From assembly GCA_903917735.1 (NCBI GenBank), contig CAIXBR010000071.1:1-64000 (forward strand): a stretch of DNA of 64,000 nt, written 5' to 3'. This DNA comes from an uncultured Elusimicrobia bacterium (GTDB lineage Bacteria; Elusimicrobiota; Elusimicrobia; Elusimicrobiales; UBA9959). Position 1 is the first letter of the stretch. The number at the start of each line of letters is the position of its first letter. Positions 43,194-52,722 of this stretch are shown here, one piece after another. Made by a program: the position numbers and the translations under genes. The notes under the pieces were generated by a model, which did no database searches, was not told the DNA's origin, and saw nothing but the letters and a program-made list of their open reading frames with translations.

Positions 43194-44585
43194 CTACTGC
43201 CAGTGAAAGAGCACCGGAGGGATCAGCAGCAGCAGCGCCAGGATGAAGAAGAAGATCTGCGCCGGCAGCATCCATTTAACCCACGTGTTCCAGGGAATGC
43301 CCGCCAGCCCCAGCACGCCCATAGTCACGCCGGAGGTAGGCAGGATGGGGTTTATCCACCCCTCGCCGAACTGGAAAGCCAGCACCGCCGTTTGCCGGGT
43401 CAGCCCCAGCACGTCGGTCAGCGGCGCCATAACGGGCATGGTCAGCGCCGCCTGCCCGGACCCGGAATGCACGAAGAAGTTGATGGTTCCCTGCGCCACG
43501 AACATCGCCTGGGCCGCCACGATCGGGTGCAGCCTGGAGATCACTGAAGCCATCCCGTGCAGCATGGAGTCCAGTATCTTGCCGTCCGAGGCTATTACCA
43601 GCGTGGCTTTGGCGCAGGCTATGATAAGCGCCACGCCCATCATGCCCCTGGCGCCTTCCTTGAAAGCGTCGGTCAGCTCGTCCATGCTCAGGCGCCCCAG
43701 GAGCCCTGCTGCTATCGCAAGCGCGAAGAACAGCGCCGCTATCTCCTGAATGAACCACTCGTATTTCATTACGCCGAACACCAGTGCCACGATGGACAGG
43801 CCGAAAACCATAAGCACCAGCTTGTGCTTCCAGAGGAACGGGTCCATCTTGTCGGCGTCCAGGTGCAGGTCATGCTTGCGCAGTTTGTCCAGCTCGTAGA
43901 CCGGGCTTTTGGTCGGGTCTTTCCTGATGCGGGCCGCGTAGATCATGATGAAGGCGGTCATGCACGTGGTGCTGATAACCCAGACCAGCAGGCGGTATTC
44001 AAGACCGGAGCGCGGCGGCAGCTCCGCTATGCGCTGCGCTATGCCGACTATGAACGGGTTAAGGGTGGAACCGGCGAAGCCCGCCGCCGCCCCCAGGAAC
44101 GGGATGGCCGTGCCCACAAGGGAATCATAGCCGAGCGACAGCGCCAGCGGGATGAAGATCAGCACGAAGGGCATAGTCTCCTCACACATGCCGAACACCG
44201 AGCCCGCTATAGAGAAGATCACCACCGTTACCGGGATGAAGAAAATACGCAACTCCGGTCTTTTGGCGAAGAACGCGGCCAGGCGCTTAAGCCCCGAGGC
44301 GAGCGCGCCGGTCTTTTCTATTACCATGAACGTGCCGCCTATCACGAACAGGAAAACCAGGATATCCACGGATTTGATAAAACCTTTTATCGGGGCCAGC
44401 AGCACCGCCGCCGGGCCCTGCGGGACCGTAAGCCCAGGCTGGAAGGAGTTCGCGACTACCAGCGTCCGACCGTCCTTTTCCACACGCTGGTATTCTCCTC
44501 CCGGCAGCAGCCAGGTGCCCACGGCAACGGCTACCACCACCGCGTAGATCATAACCAGCGTGTTGAAAGTGAATTTAGGCTTCAT
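43194..44585 (-). CDS. YfcC-family membrane transporter
   Basis: 463 residues and about twelve membrane helices, with the YfcC/AbgT-like signatures PGGEYQRVEKDGR, FGMCEETMPFVLIF, GSTLNPFIVGIAQ and NFFVHSGSGQAALTMPVM. YfcC-type carriers include arginine/ornithine and dipeptide or C4-acid transporters. It overlaps the cyanophycinase gene by 4 bp and follows an M20 peptidase, so Asp-Arg dipeptide, arginine or ornithine uptake is the best guess. Substrate not determined from sequence. Confidence 0.8.
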   Translation of the reverse strand: MKPKFTFNTLVMIYAVVVAVAVGTWLLPGGEYQRVEKDGRTLVVANSFQPGLTVPQGPAAVLLAPIKGFIKSVDILVFLFVIGGTFMVIEKTGALASGLKRLAAFFAKRPELRIFFIPVTVVIFSIAGSVFGMCEETMPFVLIFIPLALSLGYDSLVGTAIPFLGAAAGFAGSTLNPFIVGIAQRIAELPPRSGLEYRLLVWVISTTCMTAFIMIYAARIRKDPTKSPVYELDKLRKHDLHLDADKMDPFLWKHKLVLMVFGLSIVALVFGVMKYEWFIQEIAALFFALAIAAGLLGRLSMDELTDAFKEGARGMMGVALIIACAKATLVIASDGKILDSMLHGMASVISRLHPIVAAQAMFVAQGTINFFVHSGSGQAALTMPVMAPLTDVLGLTRQTAVLAFQFGEGWINPILPTSGVTMGVLGLAGIPWNTWVKWMLPAQIFFFILALLLLIPPVLFHWQ

Positions 44586-45463
44586 TTAACCGCCCCTGAT
44601 ACCGGCAGGGTGTACTTGTCTCCCGATTTCAGCAGGTGCATCGTTATCCCCTTCGCCGCAAGGTGGCCGAGCGCGTCACTTGTAACCGGGCCCGCGGCGG
44701 CGGTCTCGAAGACGGTCACAAGGCTGGCGCCGAGCACTTCCGCCTCCCCGCCCGGGCCGACTATGAAGGCGGTCGCCTCGTCTATGCCGATGCCGGTCAT
44801 GCCGGGATGCTCCAGCACTACGCTGATAAGCCGGTTCTGGCGTTTGCGCGCCAGGAAATGCTGGTCGATCACGATATTAGCCGGGACGAAACCGAAACCT
44901 TCCGCGGTGACTACCGCGCTGGAACGTATGGCGCGGAAAGACTCCTCGTCCTTGCCCGCCAGGCGGTCGTCGCCGGTCAGCATGACCCGGCTCATTATCG
45001 CCGCCCCGGCGCTGGTGCCGCCCACCACCCCGCCCTCATCATAGATGCGGCGTATCTCCTCCAGCATTTTAGTCCCCGCCAGGAAAGATACCAGCGTCAC
45101 CTGGTCCCCGCCCGTGAAGAAAACAGCTTTAGCCCGCCTGACCTTGGCCAGGTTCTCTTCCCGGTCGGCCTCGCCCTTTTTGAAGATCACTCCTTCCACG
45201 TCGCCGGCGCCCAGTCTTTTAAGCTGGTCGACCTGGGTTTTAGCGGCATCGACCGGGTCTCCGCTGGCCAGGGGAATTACCACCATGGGCGCGCTTTTGC
45301 CGCCGGCCAGCTCCGCGAAGCGGGCTATTACCTGGTCGTCCCTGTTCCCCCCTCCTATGATGAAGAGGTGGCCTTTCGGGTTGGTCTGGGCCGGGGCCGC
45401 CGTGGCCGCGCCCAGCAGGCTGCCTGCGAGGAGAATTAGGTTTATTTTTTTATAAGCTGCCAT
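44582..45463 (-). CDS. Exported cyanophycinase (peptidase S51)
   Basis: 293 residues with an N-terminal signal (MAAYKKINLILLAGSLLGAA). S51 motifs: GHLFIIGGGNRDD, GVIFKKGEADREE, AVFFTGGDQVTLV and the nucleophile elbow VVGGTSAGAAIMS (Ser near 150), plus DQHFLARKRQNRL. Cyanophycinases cut multi-L-arginyl-poly-L-aspartate to beta-Asp-Arg dipeptides. Export implies use of external polymer released by other cells rather than own storage. Overlaps the M20 gene by 22 bp and the transporter by 4 bp. Confidence 0.88.
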   Translation of the reverse strand: MAAYKKINLILLAGSLLGAATAAPAQTNPKGHLFIIGGGNRDDQVIARFAELAGGKSAPMVVIPLASGDPVDAAKTQVDQLKRLGAGDVEGVIFKKGEADREENLAKVRRAKAVFFTGGDQVTLVSFLAGTKMLEEIRRIYDEGGVVGGTSAGAAIMSRVMLTGDDRLAGKDEESFRAIRSSAVVTAEGFGFVPANIVIDQHFLARKRQNRLISVVLEHPGMTGIGIDEATAFIVGPGGEAEVLGASLVTVFETAAAGPVTSDALGHLAAKGITMHLLKSGDKYTLPVSGAVK

Positions 45464-46533
45464 ATTATCTCCGATGTCTTATCAAGATGTTCCAACAGTA
45501 TATACTCGTCGTCGGCGTGCGGGTTTCTGGCCCCGATGCCGAAATTTACGGTGGCCACGCCCTTGGCGTTCAGGGAATTCGCGTCGCTGCCGCCGTGGGA
45601 AGGCACCGCCGCCGGAACCAGCCCCGCCGCCTTCACGGCCGCCTCCGCAAGGAGGCAGACTTCCGACCCCTTGTCGTGGCGGTACGGCTTAAAATCCCAG
45701 GCCCAGTCGAACTGTGCGCTCCCGCCGGCGGAAGCTGAGGCATCCTTGAAGCCGGCCTTTATACGGTCCAGTATCGGCGTCACCTTGGCGGGATTCAAAG
45801 AACGGACCTCGCCCCGGACCAGGGCAGAAGCCGGCACAACGTTGGTGGCTTCCCCGCCGGAGATAGTCCCTAGGTTGGAGGTCGTTTCCTCGTCGTGGCG
45901 TCCGAACTCCAGCGCCGCTATGGCCTTGGCGGCTATGCTGATGGCGCAGATGCCCTTTTCGGGGGCTATGCCGGCGTGCGAGGGCTTGCCAGCTATCCGC
46001 ACAGAGAAAACGGCCGCGCCCGGTGAGGCTATGGCGTAGTCGCCGGGGTCAAGCGAGGAATCAAAAACGAAACCGTGCCTGATCCCGGCCGGCAGGACCA
46101 GATTCAGGCCGCCGGCCATGCTGGTTTCCTCCTGCGTGGTAAAAGCGATAGTAAAAGGTTTCAGCGGTTGACCGGATTTCACCGCGCGTTCCACAGCGCA
46201 TAATATAGCGGCCATCCCGGCGCGGTTGTCCGCCCCCAGTTGGCTCTTGCCGTCGGAAGTTACGCGGTCGCCAGTTACAACTTGTTTAGTGGAGGCGGTA
46301 GGCCGGGCCGTGTCCATATGGGCGAGCAGGACAAAATCCCCTCCGCCGCCCACAGGGCAAACCATGTTGCTGGTATTAGAGCCGGAAATCTCGGAGGAGC
46401 CGTCCAGCAGGGCCGGCAGGCCCAGATTCTTCAGAAAGGAGACGGCAAAATCAGCCACCGGAGCCTCTTTCCCGGAAAGCCCGTCCAACCGGGCCAGCTC
46501 AAGGAAAAGATCAACAAGACGCGTATTTGCCAT
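45442..46533 (-). CDS. M20-family metallopeptidase (PepT-like)
   Basis: 363 residues. Zinc-binding motifs: FVLLAHMDTARP (His-x-Asp near 70), LGADNRAGMAAIL (bridging Asp), FTTQEETSMAGG (catalytic Glu-Glu near 134) and the distal NPHADDEYI His. The dimerisation domain sits at 180-290. PepT/ArgE-like enzymes split di- and tripeptides or N-acyl amino acids. In this operon it may cut Asp-Arg dipeptides after import. GGGAGATACTAA precedes the ATG. First gene of the three-gene operon. Confidence 0.85.
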   Translation of the reverse strand: MANTRLVDLFLELARLDGLSGKEAPVADFAVSFLKNLGLPALLDGSSEISGSNTSNMVCPVGGGGDFVLLAHMDTARPTASTKQVVTGDRVTSDGKSQLGADNRAGMAAILCAVERAVKSGQPLKPFTIAFTTQEETSMAGGLNLVLPAGIRHGFVFDSSLDPGDYAIASPGAAVFSVRIAGKPSHAGIAPEKGICAISIAAKAIAALEFGRHDEETTSNLGTISGGEATNVVPASALVRGEVRSLNPAKVTPILDRIKAGFKDASASAGGSAQFDWAWDFKPYRHDKGSEVCLLAEAAVKAAGLVPAAVPSHGGSDANSLNAKGVATVNFGIGARNPHADDEYILLEHLDKTSEIIWQLIKK

Positions 46534-46636
46534 TTAGTATCTCCCTGCTAAGGCGCCGCGCTGCAAGAAAGTTGTCCTAAAATCCAATAAATCATTCTAC
46601 AAAATTCCATTACACCCTTTTGGCGGCTTTAGAACT

Positions 46637-46670
46637 AAAAAAAGCCAAAAGGAGGCTGGCTCCTTTTGGC
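46637..46670 (-). terminator. Terminator of the pit operon
   Basis: GCCAAAAGGAG/CTCCTTTTGGC, 11-bp perfect stem, 5-nt loop; seven U residues follow on the minus strand. Confidence 0.85.
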
Positions 46671-46712
46671 CCTTTTATGTCACTAAAACATCAAAAAGGT
46701 GCCTGCCTCCTT

Positions 46713-47711
46713 TTAAAAAGTTAGTATGGCTAGTTTGTAGCAGGCGGCGGAGATAAGGGCGGCGGCGGGGATAGTTAAGACCCAGGCCCACACTATCTGG
46801 CCGGCTATGCCCCATTTGACCGCCCGTATGCCCTTGAGGGCGCCCACTCCGACTATGGAGCCGGTTATGGTATGCGTGGTGCTTACCGGCACGCCCAGGG
46901 CGGAGGCGCCGAACAGCATCACCGAAGCGCCCAGTTCGGCGCAGAAGCCGTCTATAGGGCGCAGCTTTGAAAGTTTATTACCCATGGTCTTGACTATGCG
47001 CCAGCCGCCGGACATGGTGCCCAGGGCTATGGCGCCGTTGCAGGAAATGACCACCCACAGCGGGATATGGAACTGCGGGCCCAGGTAGCCGGCGCTGAAA
47101 AGCAGGCCCGCTATTATGCCCATGGTCTTCTGCGCGTCGTTGCCACCGTGGCCCAGGCTGTAGGCCGCGGCCGACAGCAGTTGCCCTTTGCGGAACAGAT
47201 GGTCCACCTTGGTCGGGGTGGAGTGCTGGAACAGGCGGTAAACTATCACGCCCAAGATAAGGCCGAAAACCATGCCCAGCACCGGCGAGATGATTATAAA
47301 AGCCACCGTCTTCATTATTCCGGACATCACCAGGGCTTTCGGCCCGGCCTTCACCAGCGCCGAACCTATCAGCCCGCCTATCAGCGCGTGCGAGGAGCTG
47401 GACGGGATGCCGAAATACCAGGTTATGATGTTCCACGCGCAGGCGCCAGTCAGCGCGCCGAAGATGATGTAGGTGTCTATCTGGCCTATTTCAACTATCC
47501 CCTTGCCTATGGTGCCGGCCACGTGCAGGCCGAAGAAGGCGAAGGCGATGAAGTTGAAGAAAGCCGCCCAGAGCACCGCGTACTTCGGGGAAAGCACGCG
47601 GGTGGCCACTATGGTGGCTATGGAGTTGGCGGCGTCGTGGAAGCCGTTCAGGAAGTCGAAGAACAGCGCCAGCGCAACCAGCAGGATTATAGAAAGCAAC
47701 ATGTTATCCAT
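46713..47711 (-). CDS. pit: PiT-family low-affinity phosphate permease
   Basis: 332 residues with about ten membrane helices and the two PiT signature repeats: FDFLNGFHDAANSIATIVAT near the N-terminus and GANDAQKT-like SLGHGGNDAQKTMGIIAG in the second half. Takes up metal-phosphate with protons. It overlaps the DUF47 gene by 8 bp, as usual for this pair. A Pho-box-like array lies before the DUF47 gene, which is unusual since Pit is often constitutive. Terminator 43 nt downstream. Confidence 0.92.
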   Translation of the reverse strand: MDNMLLSIILLVALALFFDFLNGFHDAANSIATIVATRVLSPKYAVLWAAFFNFIAFAFFGLHVAGTIGKGIVEIGQIDTYIIFGALTGACAWNIITWYFGIPSSSSHALIGGLIGSALVKAGPKALVMSGIMKTVAFIIISPVLGMVFGLILGVIVYRLFQHSTPTKVDHLFRKGQLLSAAAYSLGHGGNDAQKTMGIIAGLLFSAGYLGPQFHIPLWVVISCNGAIALGTMSGGWRIVKTMGNKLSKLRPIDGFCAELGASVMLFGASALGVPVSTTHTITGSIVGVGALKGIRAVKWGIAGQIVWAWVLTIPAAALISAACYKLAILTF

Positions 47712-48330
47712 GTTTCACCAGTATGGACTCTATGACCTTGGCCACGTGCTCGCAGGTGTCCAGCGTGCCTTCGGCCACCTCGTACATCTCCTTCCACTTT
47801 ATCACCATGATGGGGTCTTTTTCCGTCTCGAAAAGGTGGCTGATGGCCTTCTCCCGCACCTGGTCGCCCATGTTCTCCAGCCGGTTCACTTCTATGCAGT
47901 GGTCCAGCACCCGGCGGGAGCGCTTAGTGTCGTGCATGTGCTTTATAGCGTTGGAAAGAGCGGCCGAAGACTGGTCGATGAGGTCTATGAACTGGGAGAA
48001 GTATTCGTCGCCCGGGTCCAGTTTGTACAGCCGCATACGGCCGGCCATAGCGTTAAGCAGATCCAGCACGTCGTCTATCTGGTTGGCCAGCGCGAAGATG
48101 TCCTCCCGGTCTATGGGCGTGATGAAGGTGCGGTTAAGCATGTCCGAGATCTCGTGCATCAGCGTGTCGCCTTCGTTCTCCAGGTCGTGCACCTTCCTGG
48201 CCGAAGTTTCGTCCATCACGCCGTTATTTAATATGGATTTAAAATAGCCCGTGGCCTTGACCAGATTCTCGGCCTGCAGTGTGAGGTAGTCGAAGAACTC
48301 CACTTCTTTTGGCAGAAAATTAATGGGCAT
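47704..48330 (-). CDS. DUF47 (PhoU-like) Pit accessory protein
   Basis: 208 residues, all helical, with PhoU-type repeats (ARKVHDLENEGDTLMHEISD, EVNRLENMGDQVREKAISHL). DUF47 proteins are cytoplasmic partners that tune Pit transport activity. The ATG at 48330 is preceded by GGAGGAAAAC; an earlier in-frame start at 48360 is weaker. First gene of the pit operon, with an 8-bp overlap to pit. Confidence 0.9.
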   Translation of the reverse strand: MPINFLPKEVEFFDYLTLQAENLVKATGYFKSILNNGVMDETSARKVHDLENEGDTLMHEISDMLNRTFITPIDREDIFALANQIDDVLDLLNAMAGRMRLYKLDPGDEYFSQFIDLIDQSSAALSNAIKHMHDTKRSRRVLDHCIEVNRLENMGDQVREKAISHLFETEKDPIMVIKWKEMYEVAEGTLDTCEHVAKVIESILVKHG

Positions 48331-48379
48331 GTTTTCCTCCTGAGTATCCGAACGCCGCATAGATAGTTTAGCAGACGAG

Positions 48380-48421
48380 TATCAAGGCTATTTAAAGCCC
48401 ATGTAAAATCCATGTAATAAA
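48380..48421 (-). promoter_or_regulatory. Pho-box-like repeats upstream of DUF47-pit
   Basis: Three 11-bp-spaced elements on the minus strand (TATTACATG, TTTTACATG, CTTTAAATA; 48391-48421) followed 5 nt later by GATACT (48380-48385) as a -10 box. Same plan as three other arrays in this cluster. Confidence 0.6.
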
Positions 48422-48484
48422 GTCGCGCGGACTAAAAAACAGTTGGGGCAAGAGGAGAAGGATATCCAGTGCCCTTAGCGGACT

Positions 48485-49153
48485 TCACTTTAATTCTTCA
48501 GGGTGGTGGCGCACCACTTTGGCGTCCACCATATAAATGATATCTTCGGCCATGGTCACCGCGTGGTCGCAGATGCGTTCCAGGTGTCTGGCCGCCAGCA
48601 GCAGCGGCACGGCCCTGTCCGCGGTCGAGCCGTCTTTCATCATGTAATCGTTGATAAGCTCTTTTTCCACGCCGCGCTTCAGGTTGTCGGCCTCGCTATC
48701 CGAAAGCACGACTTTTTTTGCCAGTTCGGTGTCGCTTTTTATAAAAGCCTCTATTGCGGCCCCGGTCATGAGCTTGGCCGTCTCCCCGAGTTTGGGGATA
48801 TCCACCAGGGGCTTCAGCAGCGGCTTGTCGGAGATGCTCAGCGCGCGCTGCGCCACGTCCACGGCCAGGTCGCCGATGCGTTCAAGCTCGGCGTTTAGTT
48901 TTATGGCGGTGGTAATAAAGCGGAGATCTCCGGCCATCGGCTGGTGCAGGACGATCAGGTCCAGGCACTTCTCGTCTATGGCCAGCTCTAGCCGGTCCAG
49001 CTCAGCGTCGGAATCTATTACCTTCTGCGCCGCGGCCTTATCCCGGTCCCTGAGGGCGTCCACGGAGTTTATGATAGCCTCCTGGGCCAGCGCGCCCATC
49101 CTGAGGATGTCGTTCTTGAGCTGCTGAAGTTCTTCGTCGAAATGTCTGTGCAT
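48485..49153 (-). CDS. phoU: Phosphate-signalling protein PhoU
   Basis: 222 residues in two PhoU helical repeats with metal-site motifs ELERIGDLAVDVAQRAL and ARHLERICDHAVTMAEDIIY. It links the Pst transporter to PhoR so that PhoR phosphatase activity dominates when phosphate is plentiful. GAGGGACC precedes the ATG, 10 nt after the pstB stop. Last gene of the pstCAB-phoU operon. Confidence 0.95.
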   Translation of the reverse strand: MHRHFDEELQQLKNDILRMGALAQEAIINSVDALRDRDKAAAQKVIDSDAELDRLELAIDEKCLDLIVLHQPMAGDLRFITTAIKLNAELERIGDLAVDVAQRALSISDKPLLKPLVDIPKLGETAKLMTGAAIEAFIKSDTELAKKVVLSDSEADNLKRGVEKELINDYMMKDGSTADRAVPLLLAARHLERICDHAVTMAEDIIYMVDAKVVRHHPEELK

Positions 49154-49163
49154 GGTCCCTCGC

Positions 49164-50033
49164 TTAACCGAACCGTCCGGTTATATAATCTTCCGTGCGT
49201 TTGTCGCGCGGGGCTTTGAATATCCGGTCCGTCCTGCCCGTTTCGATAAGGTCGCCCATCAGGAAGAACGCGGTCTGGTCCGACACGCGCGCGGCCTGCT
49301 GCATATTGTGCGTGACTATCACTATGGTGTAATCCTTTTTCAGCTCCAGTATCAGCTCCTCTATCTTGGCGGTGGAGATGGGGTCCAGGCTGGCGCAGGG
49401 CTCGTCGAAAAGTATCACCTCGGGGGAGACGGCCAGGCACCTGGCGATGCACAGGCGCTGCTGCTGGCCCCCGGAGAGGCCCAGCGCACTGTCCTTGAGG
49501 CGGTCCTTGATCTCGCCCCATAGGGCCGCTTTTTTGAGGGAATCCACGACCTTCTCCTCTATCAGGTTCCTGCCCGTGAAGCCGTTAACCTCCAGACCGT
49601 AGGCGATGTTCTCGAAAATGCTCTTCGGGAAAGGGTTCGGTTTCTGGAAGACCATCCCCACACGTTTGCGCAATTCCGCCGCGTCGCAGGCGGGAGAAAG
49701 AATATCCATCCCGTCCAGGAGTATCTCCCCCTCCAGGCGGCTGCCGGGCACCAGTTCGTGCATGCGGTTGAGCAGGCGGATAAAGGTGGACTTACCACAG
49801 CCGGACGGTCCGATGATGGACGTAACGCGGCGGGGACTGAAGTCTATGCTGATATTGTTCAGCGCGCGCTTAGAGCCGTAATAGAAATTCACGCAGCGGG
49901 CGCTGATCTTGGGCTCGGCGCCGAACACGTCGGCCTCCCCCAGGGAGTTCATATTCAGCGCCACCGGGCCTCTTACCAGCGGCGGGCGGGGCCCTTCCGT
50001 TTTAATGCGGACATCGTAGTCTACGTTAGGCAT
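49164..50033 (-). CDS. pstB: Phosphate ABC transporter ATP-binding protein
   Basis: 289 residues. Walker [11 protein letters not shown], signature [14 protein letters not shown], Walker [15 protein letters not shown] and the H-loop [13 protein letters not shown] are all present, with the PstB-typical [16 protein letters not shown]. It powers high-affinity phosphate import through PstA/PstC. It overlaps pstA by 8 bp; AAAGGAAAAC precedes the ATG. Confidence 0.96.
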   Translation of the reverse strand: MPNVDYDVRIKTEGPRPPLVRGPVALNMNSLGEADVFGAEPKISARCVNFYYGSKRALNNISIDFSPRRVTSIIGPSGCGKSTFIRLLNRMHELVPGSRLEGEILLDGMDILSPACDAAELRKRVGMVFQKPNPFPKSIFENIAYGLEVNGFTGRNLIEEKVVDSLKKAALWGEIKDRLKDSALGLSGGQQQRLCIARCLAVSPEVILFDEPCASLDPISTAKIEELILELKKDYTIVIVTHNMQQAARVSDQTAFFLMGDLIETGRTDRIFKAPRDKRTEDYITGRFG

Positions 50034-50880
50034 TGTATGTTTTCCTTTGCCGGGCCCTTATAAAGATGGCCAGCATGGACACCGACAGCACCAGGGCAAG
50101 CAGCAGGAGGCTTGAGCCATAGGCTATGCGCGTCTGAATTTCCGGGTGCGTGCCCTCCGTCATAAGCGCGTAGATGTGATAAGGCAGAGCCATAACCTCG
50201 GAGAAAATGGAATGCGGATAACCTTTCAGATAAAACGCCGCCGCCGTGAAAAGGATGGGCGCGGTTTCGCCCGCCACCCGGCCCACGCTCAAGATGACGC
50301 CTGTAAGTATGCCCGGCAGAGACGCCGGCAGCACCACTTTGCGGATGGTCTCCCACTGTGTGGCGCCAAGGGCCAGTGATGCTTCCCTTATGGATTGCGG
50401 CACCGCCGCCAGGGCCTCCTGCGAGGCTGAGATTATTACCGGCAGCGCCAGTATCCCCAGCGTCAGGGAACCGGACAATATTGAAACCCCGAAGCCGGCA
50501 TATTTTACGAACACCGTGAGACCGAAAAGGCCGAAAACTACGGAGGGAACCCCCGCCAGGTTATTTATGCTGATGCGGAGAACGTTGACTATCCAGCCCT
50601 TCGGGGAATATTCGGTGAGATATACCGCGCACGCCACGCCCAGCGGCAGCGCGAAGATGATCGCGCCGAGGGTAAGATAAAAAGTGCCGACTATGGCCGG
50701 GGCCACGCCGCCGGCAGTCATGGAATCGCGCGGAGCCTGGGTCAGGAACTCCCAGCTTATCGCGCCCAGCCCCCGCGCCGCTATGAAAAATATTATGCCA
50801 CCCAGGAACAGGATATTCGCCGCCATGCAGGCGAACAGCGCCGAGAAACCGATCTTCTGTATGATGTCCCGTCTTTTCAT
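50026..50880 (-). CDS. pstA: Phosphate ABC transporter permease PstA
   Basis: 284 residues, six membrane helices, with the permease coupling loop [20 protein letters not shown] and the [11 protein letters not shown] motif of PstA. Starts at the ATG at 50880, which overlaps the pstC stop by 4 bp. A longer open frame runs upstream to 51336 but is only the alternative frame of pstC. Forms the inner-membrane channel with PstC. Confidence 0.94.
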   Translation of the reverse strand: MKRRDIIQKIGFSALFACMAANILFLGGIIFFIAARGLGAISWEFLTQAPRDSMTAGGVAPAIVGTFYLTLGAIIFALPLGVACAVYLTEYSPKGWIVNVLRISINNLAGVPSVVFGLFGLTVFVKYAGFGVSILSGSLTLGILALPVIISASQEALAAVPQSIREASLALGATQWETIRKVVLPASLPGILTGVILSVGRVAGETAPILFTAAAFYLKGYPHSIFSEVMALPYHIYALMTEGTHPEIQTRIAYGSSLLLLALVLSVSMLAIFIRARQRKTYNA

Positions 50881-51761
50881 CTGGACAGCCCCAGCTTCAG
50901 CCTGAACCTGCGGCTGATGAGCTCCGCGGCTATGTTGAAGACGAAGGTTATCAGGAAAAGTATCAGCGCTATGGCGAACAGGGCGTGGTAATGGTCGCTG
51001 CCCACGGACGCCTCGCCCATCTCGGCGGCTATCGCGGCGGTCATTGGCCGCACCGGGTCGAAAACTGAATGTGGTATCACCGCAGATCCTCCGGCCACCA
51101 TAAGCACGGTCATGGTTTCGCCTATCGCCCGGCTCATGCCGAGTATTATAGCCGTAGAGATCCCGGAACCCGCTGCGGGGATTATCACCTTGGTAAGCGT
51201 CTGCCAGCGGTCCGCGCCCACGGCGAACGACGCCTCGCGGAAGGACCTGGGCACGTAGCTCAGCGCGTCTTCGGCTATGCTCGCCACCGTCGGCGTGGCC
51301 ATAACTCCCAGTATTATGCTGGTGGTGAGCGCGCAAAGGCCTATAGGAAGGTCGAAAGCGTTCTGCAGGAAAGGCGCCAGTATCACCATCCCGAAGAAGC
51401 CGTAAACTATGGACGGCACTGAAGCGAGGATCTCTATCACGGGCTTAAGCAGCGCCCGCTGGCGGGGCCCAGCCAGTTCGTGCAGGTAAAGGGCGCTGCC
51501 CACACCCAGCGGCACGCAGATCACCAGCGCTCCCAACGTAACCCAGAGCGAGGCCAGGATCAACGGCAGGATGCCGAATTCCGGCGGCTCGGCGGTAGGG
51601 TACCAGCTTTCCCCCAGGAGGAAATCATGAAGGCTTACCCTGGAGAATATGGGAAGGGCCTCCTTGAACAGCACCAGCACTATGCCAATGAGGAACACCA
51701 GCGAGGAAAAAGCCAGCGCCGTGAACAGATATTTTATCAGCCGCTCTTTCTTTCTATTCAT
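50877..51761 (-). CDS. pstC: Phosphate ABC transporter permease PstC
   Basis: 294 residues, six membrane helices, coupling loop REASFAVGADRWQTLTKVII and the SRAIGETMTVLMVAGGS motif of PstC. GGAGAGGAC lies in its short leader. It heads the pstCAB-phoU unit; a Pho-box array and a -10 TATACT sit in the upstream 70 bp, and the pstS terminator precedes it, so it has its own promoter. Confidence 0.95.
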   Translation of the reverse strand: MNRKKERLIKYLFTALAFSSLVFLIGIVLVLFKEALPIFSRVSLHDFLLGESWYPTAEPPEFGILPLILASLWVTLGALVICVPLGVGSALYLHELAGPRQRALLKPVIEILASVPSIVYGFFGMVILAPFLQNAFDLPIGLCALTTSIILGVMATPTVASIAEDALSYVPRSFREASFAVGADRWQTLTKVIIPAAGSGISTAIILGMSRAIGETMTVLMVAGGSAVIPHSVFDPVRPMTAAIAAEMGEASVGSDHYHALFAIALILFLITFVFNIAAELISRRFRLKLGLSR

Positions 51762-51786
51762 CGGCGCTTGTCCTCTCCATGTTCAA

Positions 51787-51830
51787 AGTATAGGAAGAGC
51801 GCGTGAAGGCCGGATAAAAGGCGTGTAAAT
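51787..51830 (-). promoter_or_regulatory. Pho-box-like repeats upstream of pstC
   Basis: Three elements 11 bp apart (ATTTACACG, TTTTATCCG, CTTCACGCG; 51800-51830), then 7 nt, then TATACT (51787-51792). Leader of about 20 nt to the pstC ATG. Confidence 0.65.
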
Positions 51831-51852
51831 TATAGGTAAAACCGCCCGGCGC

Positions 51853-51887
51853 AAAAAAAAGGGCCGGCTTCCTGAGAGAAGCCGGCC
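51853..51887 (-). terminator. Terminator between pstS and pstC
   Basis: GGCCGGCTTC/GAAGCCGGCC, 10-bp perfect stem, 6-nt loop, followed on the minus strand by eight U. Probably attenuates read-through so that PstS is made in excess over the permease. Confidence 0.9.
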
Positions 51888-51901
51888 TCGGGAAAGCGCG
51901 G

Positions 51902-52702
51902 CTATTTAAGGCCGACGAAACCTTCCTCGTTCACGATCTTCTGGCCCTCGGGGCTCTTCACGAAGTCGATGAACTGCTTTATCGTCCCCGCGGGGGCGCC
52001 GTTGGTGTACATAAACAGCGGCCTGGTGATGGGGTACTTGTTCTTCAGCACGGTCTCCCTGGACGGCATCACGCTGTCCACGGAGATGGCCTTCACGGAC
52101 GAACTGACATAGCCGAGGCCCACGTAGCCGATGGCGCCCGGCGTGCGCGCCACGGTAGAGGCCACGCCCTGGTTGGCGGCCTGCATGATGGCGTCGGGGC
52201 GCACCTTTTTCTTATCCAACACCATTTCGCTGAAAGCCTCGAAGGTGCCGCTGGAGCTGTCGCGCGAGATCACCACTATCTTCAGGTCCGGCCCGCCGAA
52301 CTTCTTCCAGTTGGCGGCGCGGCTGGTGTAGATCTCCTTTATCTGCGCGCGGGTCAGGTTCGTTATGGTGTTGGCCGGATTGACGATATGTGTTATGCCG
52401 TCCATGGCTATCACGTGCGCTTTCAGGTCGCGCCCGCGCTTGGCGGCTTTCGCCAGTTCGTCCGGCTTTATCGCCCGGGAAGAATCGGCTATGTCGCAGG
52501 TGCCGTCTATGATGGACGCTATGCCCACTCCGGAACCGCCGCCGCGCACCGAGAGGTCCGCGCCGGGATTGTTCTTCATGAACACTTCGGCCGCTTTCTG
52601 GGCTATCGGCAGCACCGTGGTGGAGCCTTCCAGCACTACTTTTTCGGCGGAGGCCGCGCCGGCCATGCCGAGCGCCATAAGGGTTATTATCAGTTTTTTC
52701 AT
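51902..52702 (-). CDS. pstS: Phosphate-binding protein PstS
   Basis: 266 residues with a signal peptide (LIITLMALGMAGAASA). Binding-protein motifs: VLEGSTTVLPIAQKAAEVF, VRGGGSGVGIASIIDGTCDI, ISRDSSSGTFEAF and TPGAIGYVGLGY, which supply the Ser/Thr/Arg/Asp phosphate ligands. Periplasmic. CAGGAGAATAAAA precedes the ATG, 20 nt after the porin stop, so porin and pstS form one unit. Confidence 0.95.
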   Translation of the reverse strand: MKKLIITLMALGMAGAASAEKVVLEGSTTVLPIAQKAAEVFMKNNPGADLSVRGGGSGVGIASIIDGTCDIADSSRAIKPDELAKAAKRGRDLKAHVIAMDGITHIVNPANTITNLTRAQIKEIYTSRAANWKKFGGPDLKIVVISRDSSSGTFEAFSEMVLDKKKVRPDAIMQAANQGVASTVARTPGAIGYVGLGYVSSSVKAISVDSVMPSRETVLKNKYPITRPLFMYTNGAPAGTIKQFIDFVKSPEGQKIVNEEGFVGLK

Positions 52703-52722
52703 TTTTATTCTCCTGTCTTAAC

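Noticed and set aside
50881-51336. Upstream extension of pstA
   Set aside because: It is the alternative frame of pstC and is Arg/Gly-rich; the ATGA overlap at 50877-50880 gives the natural start.
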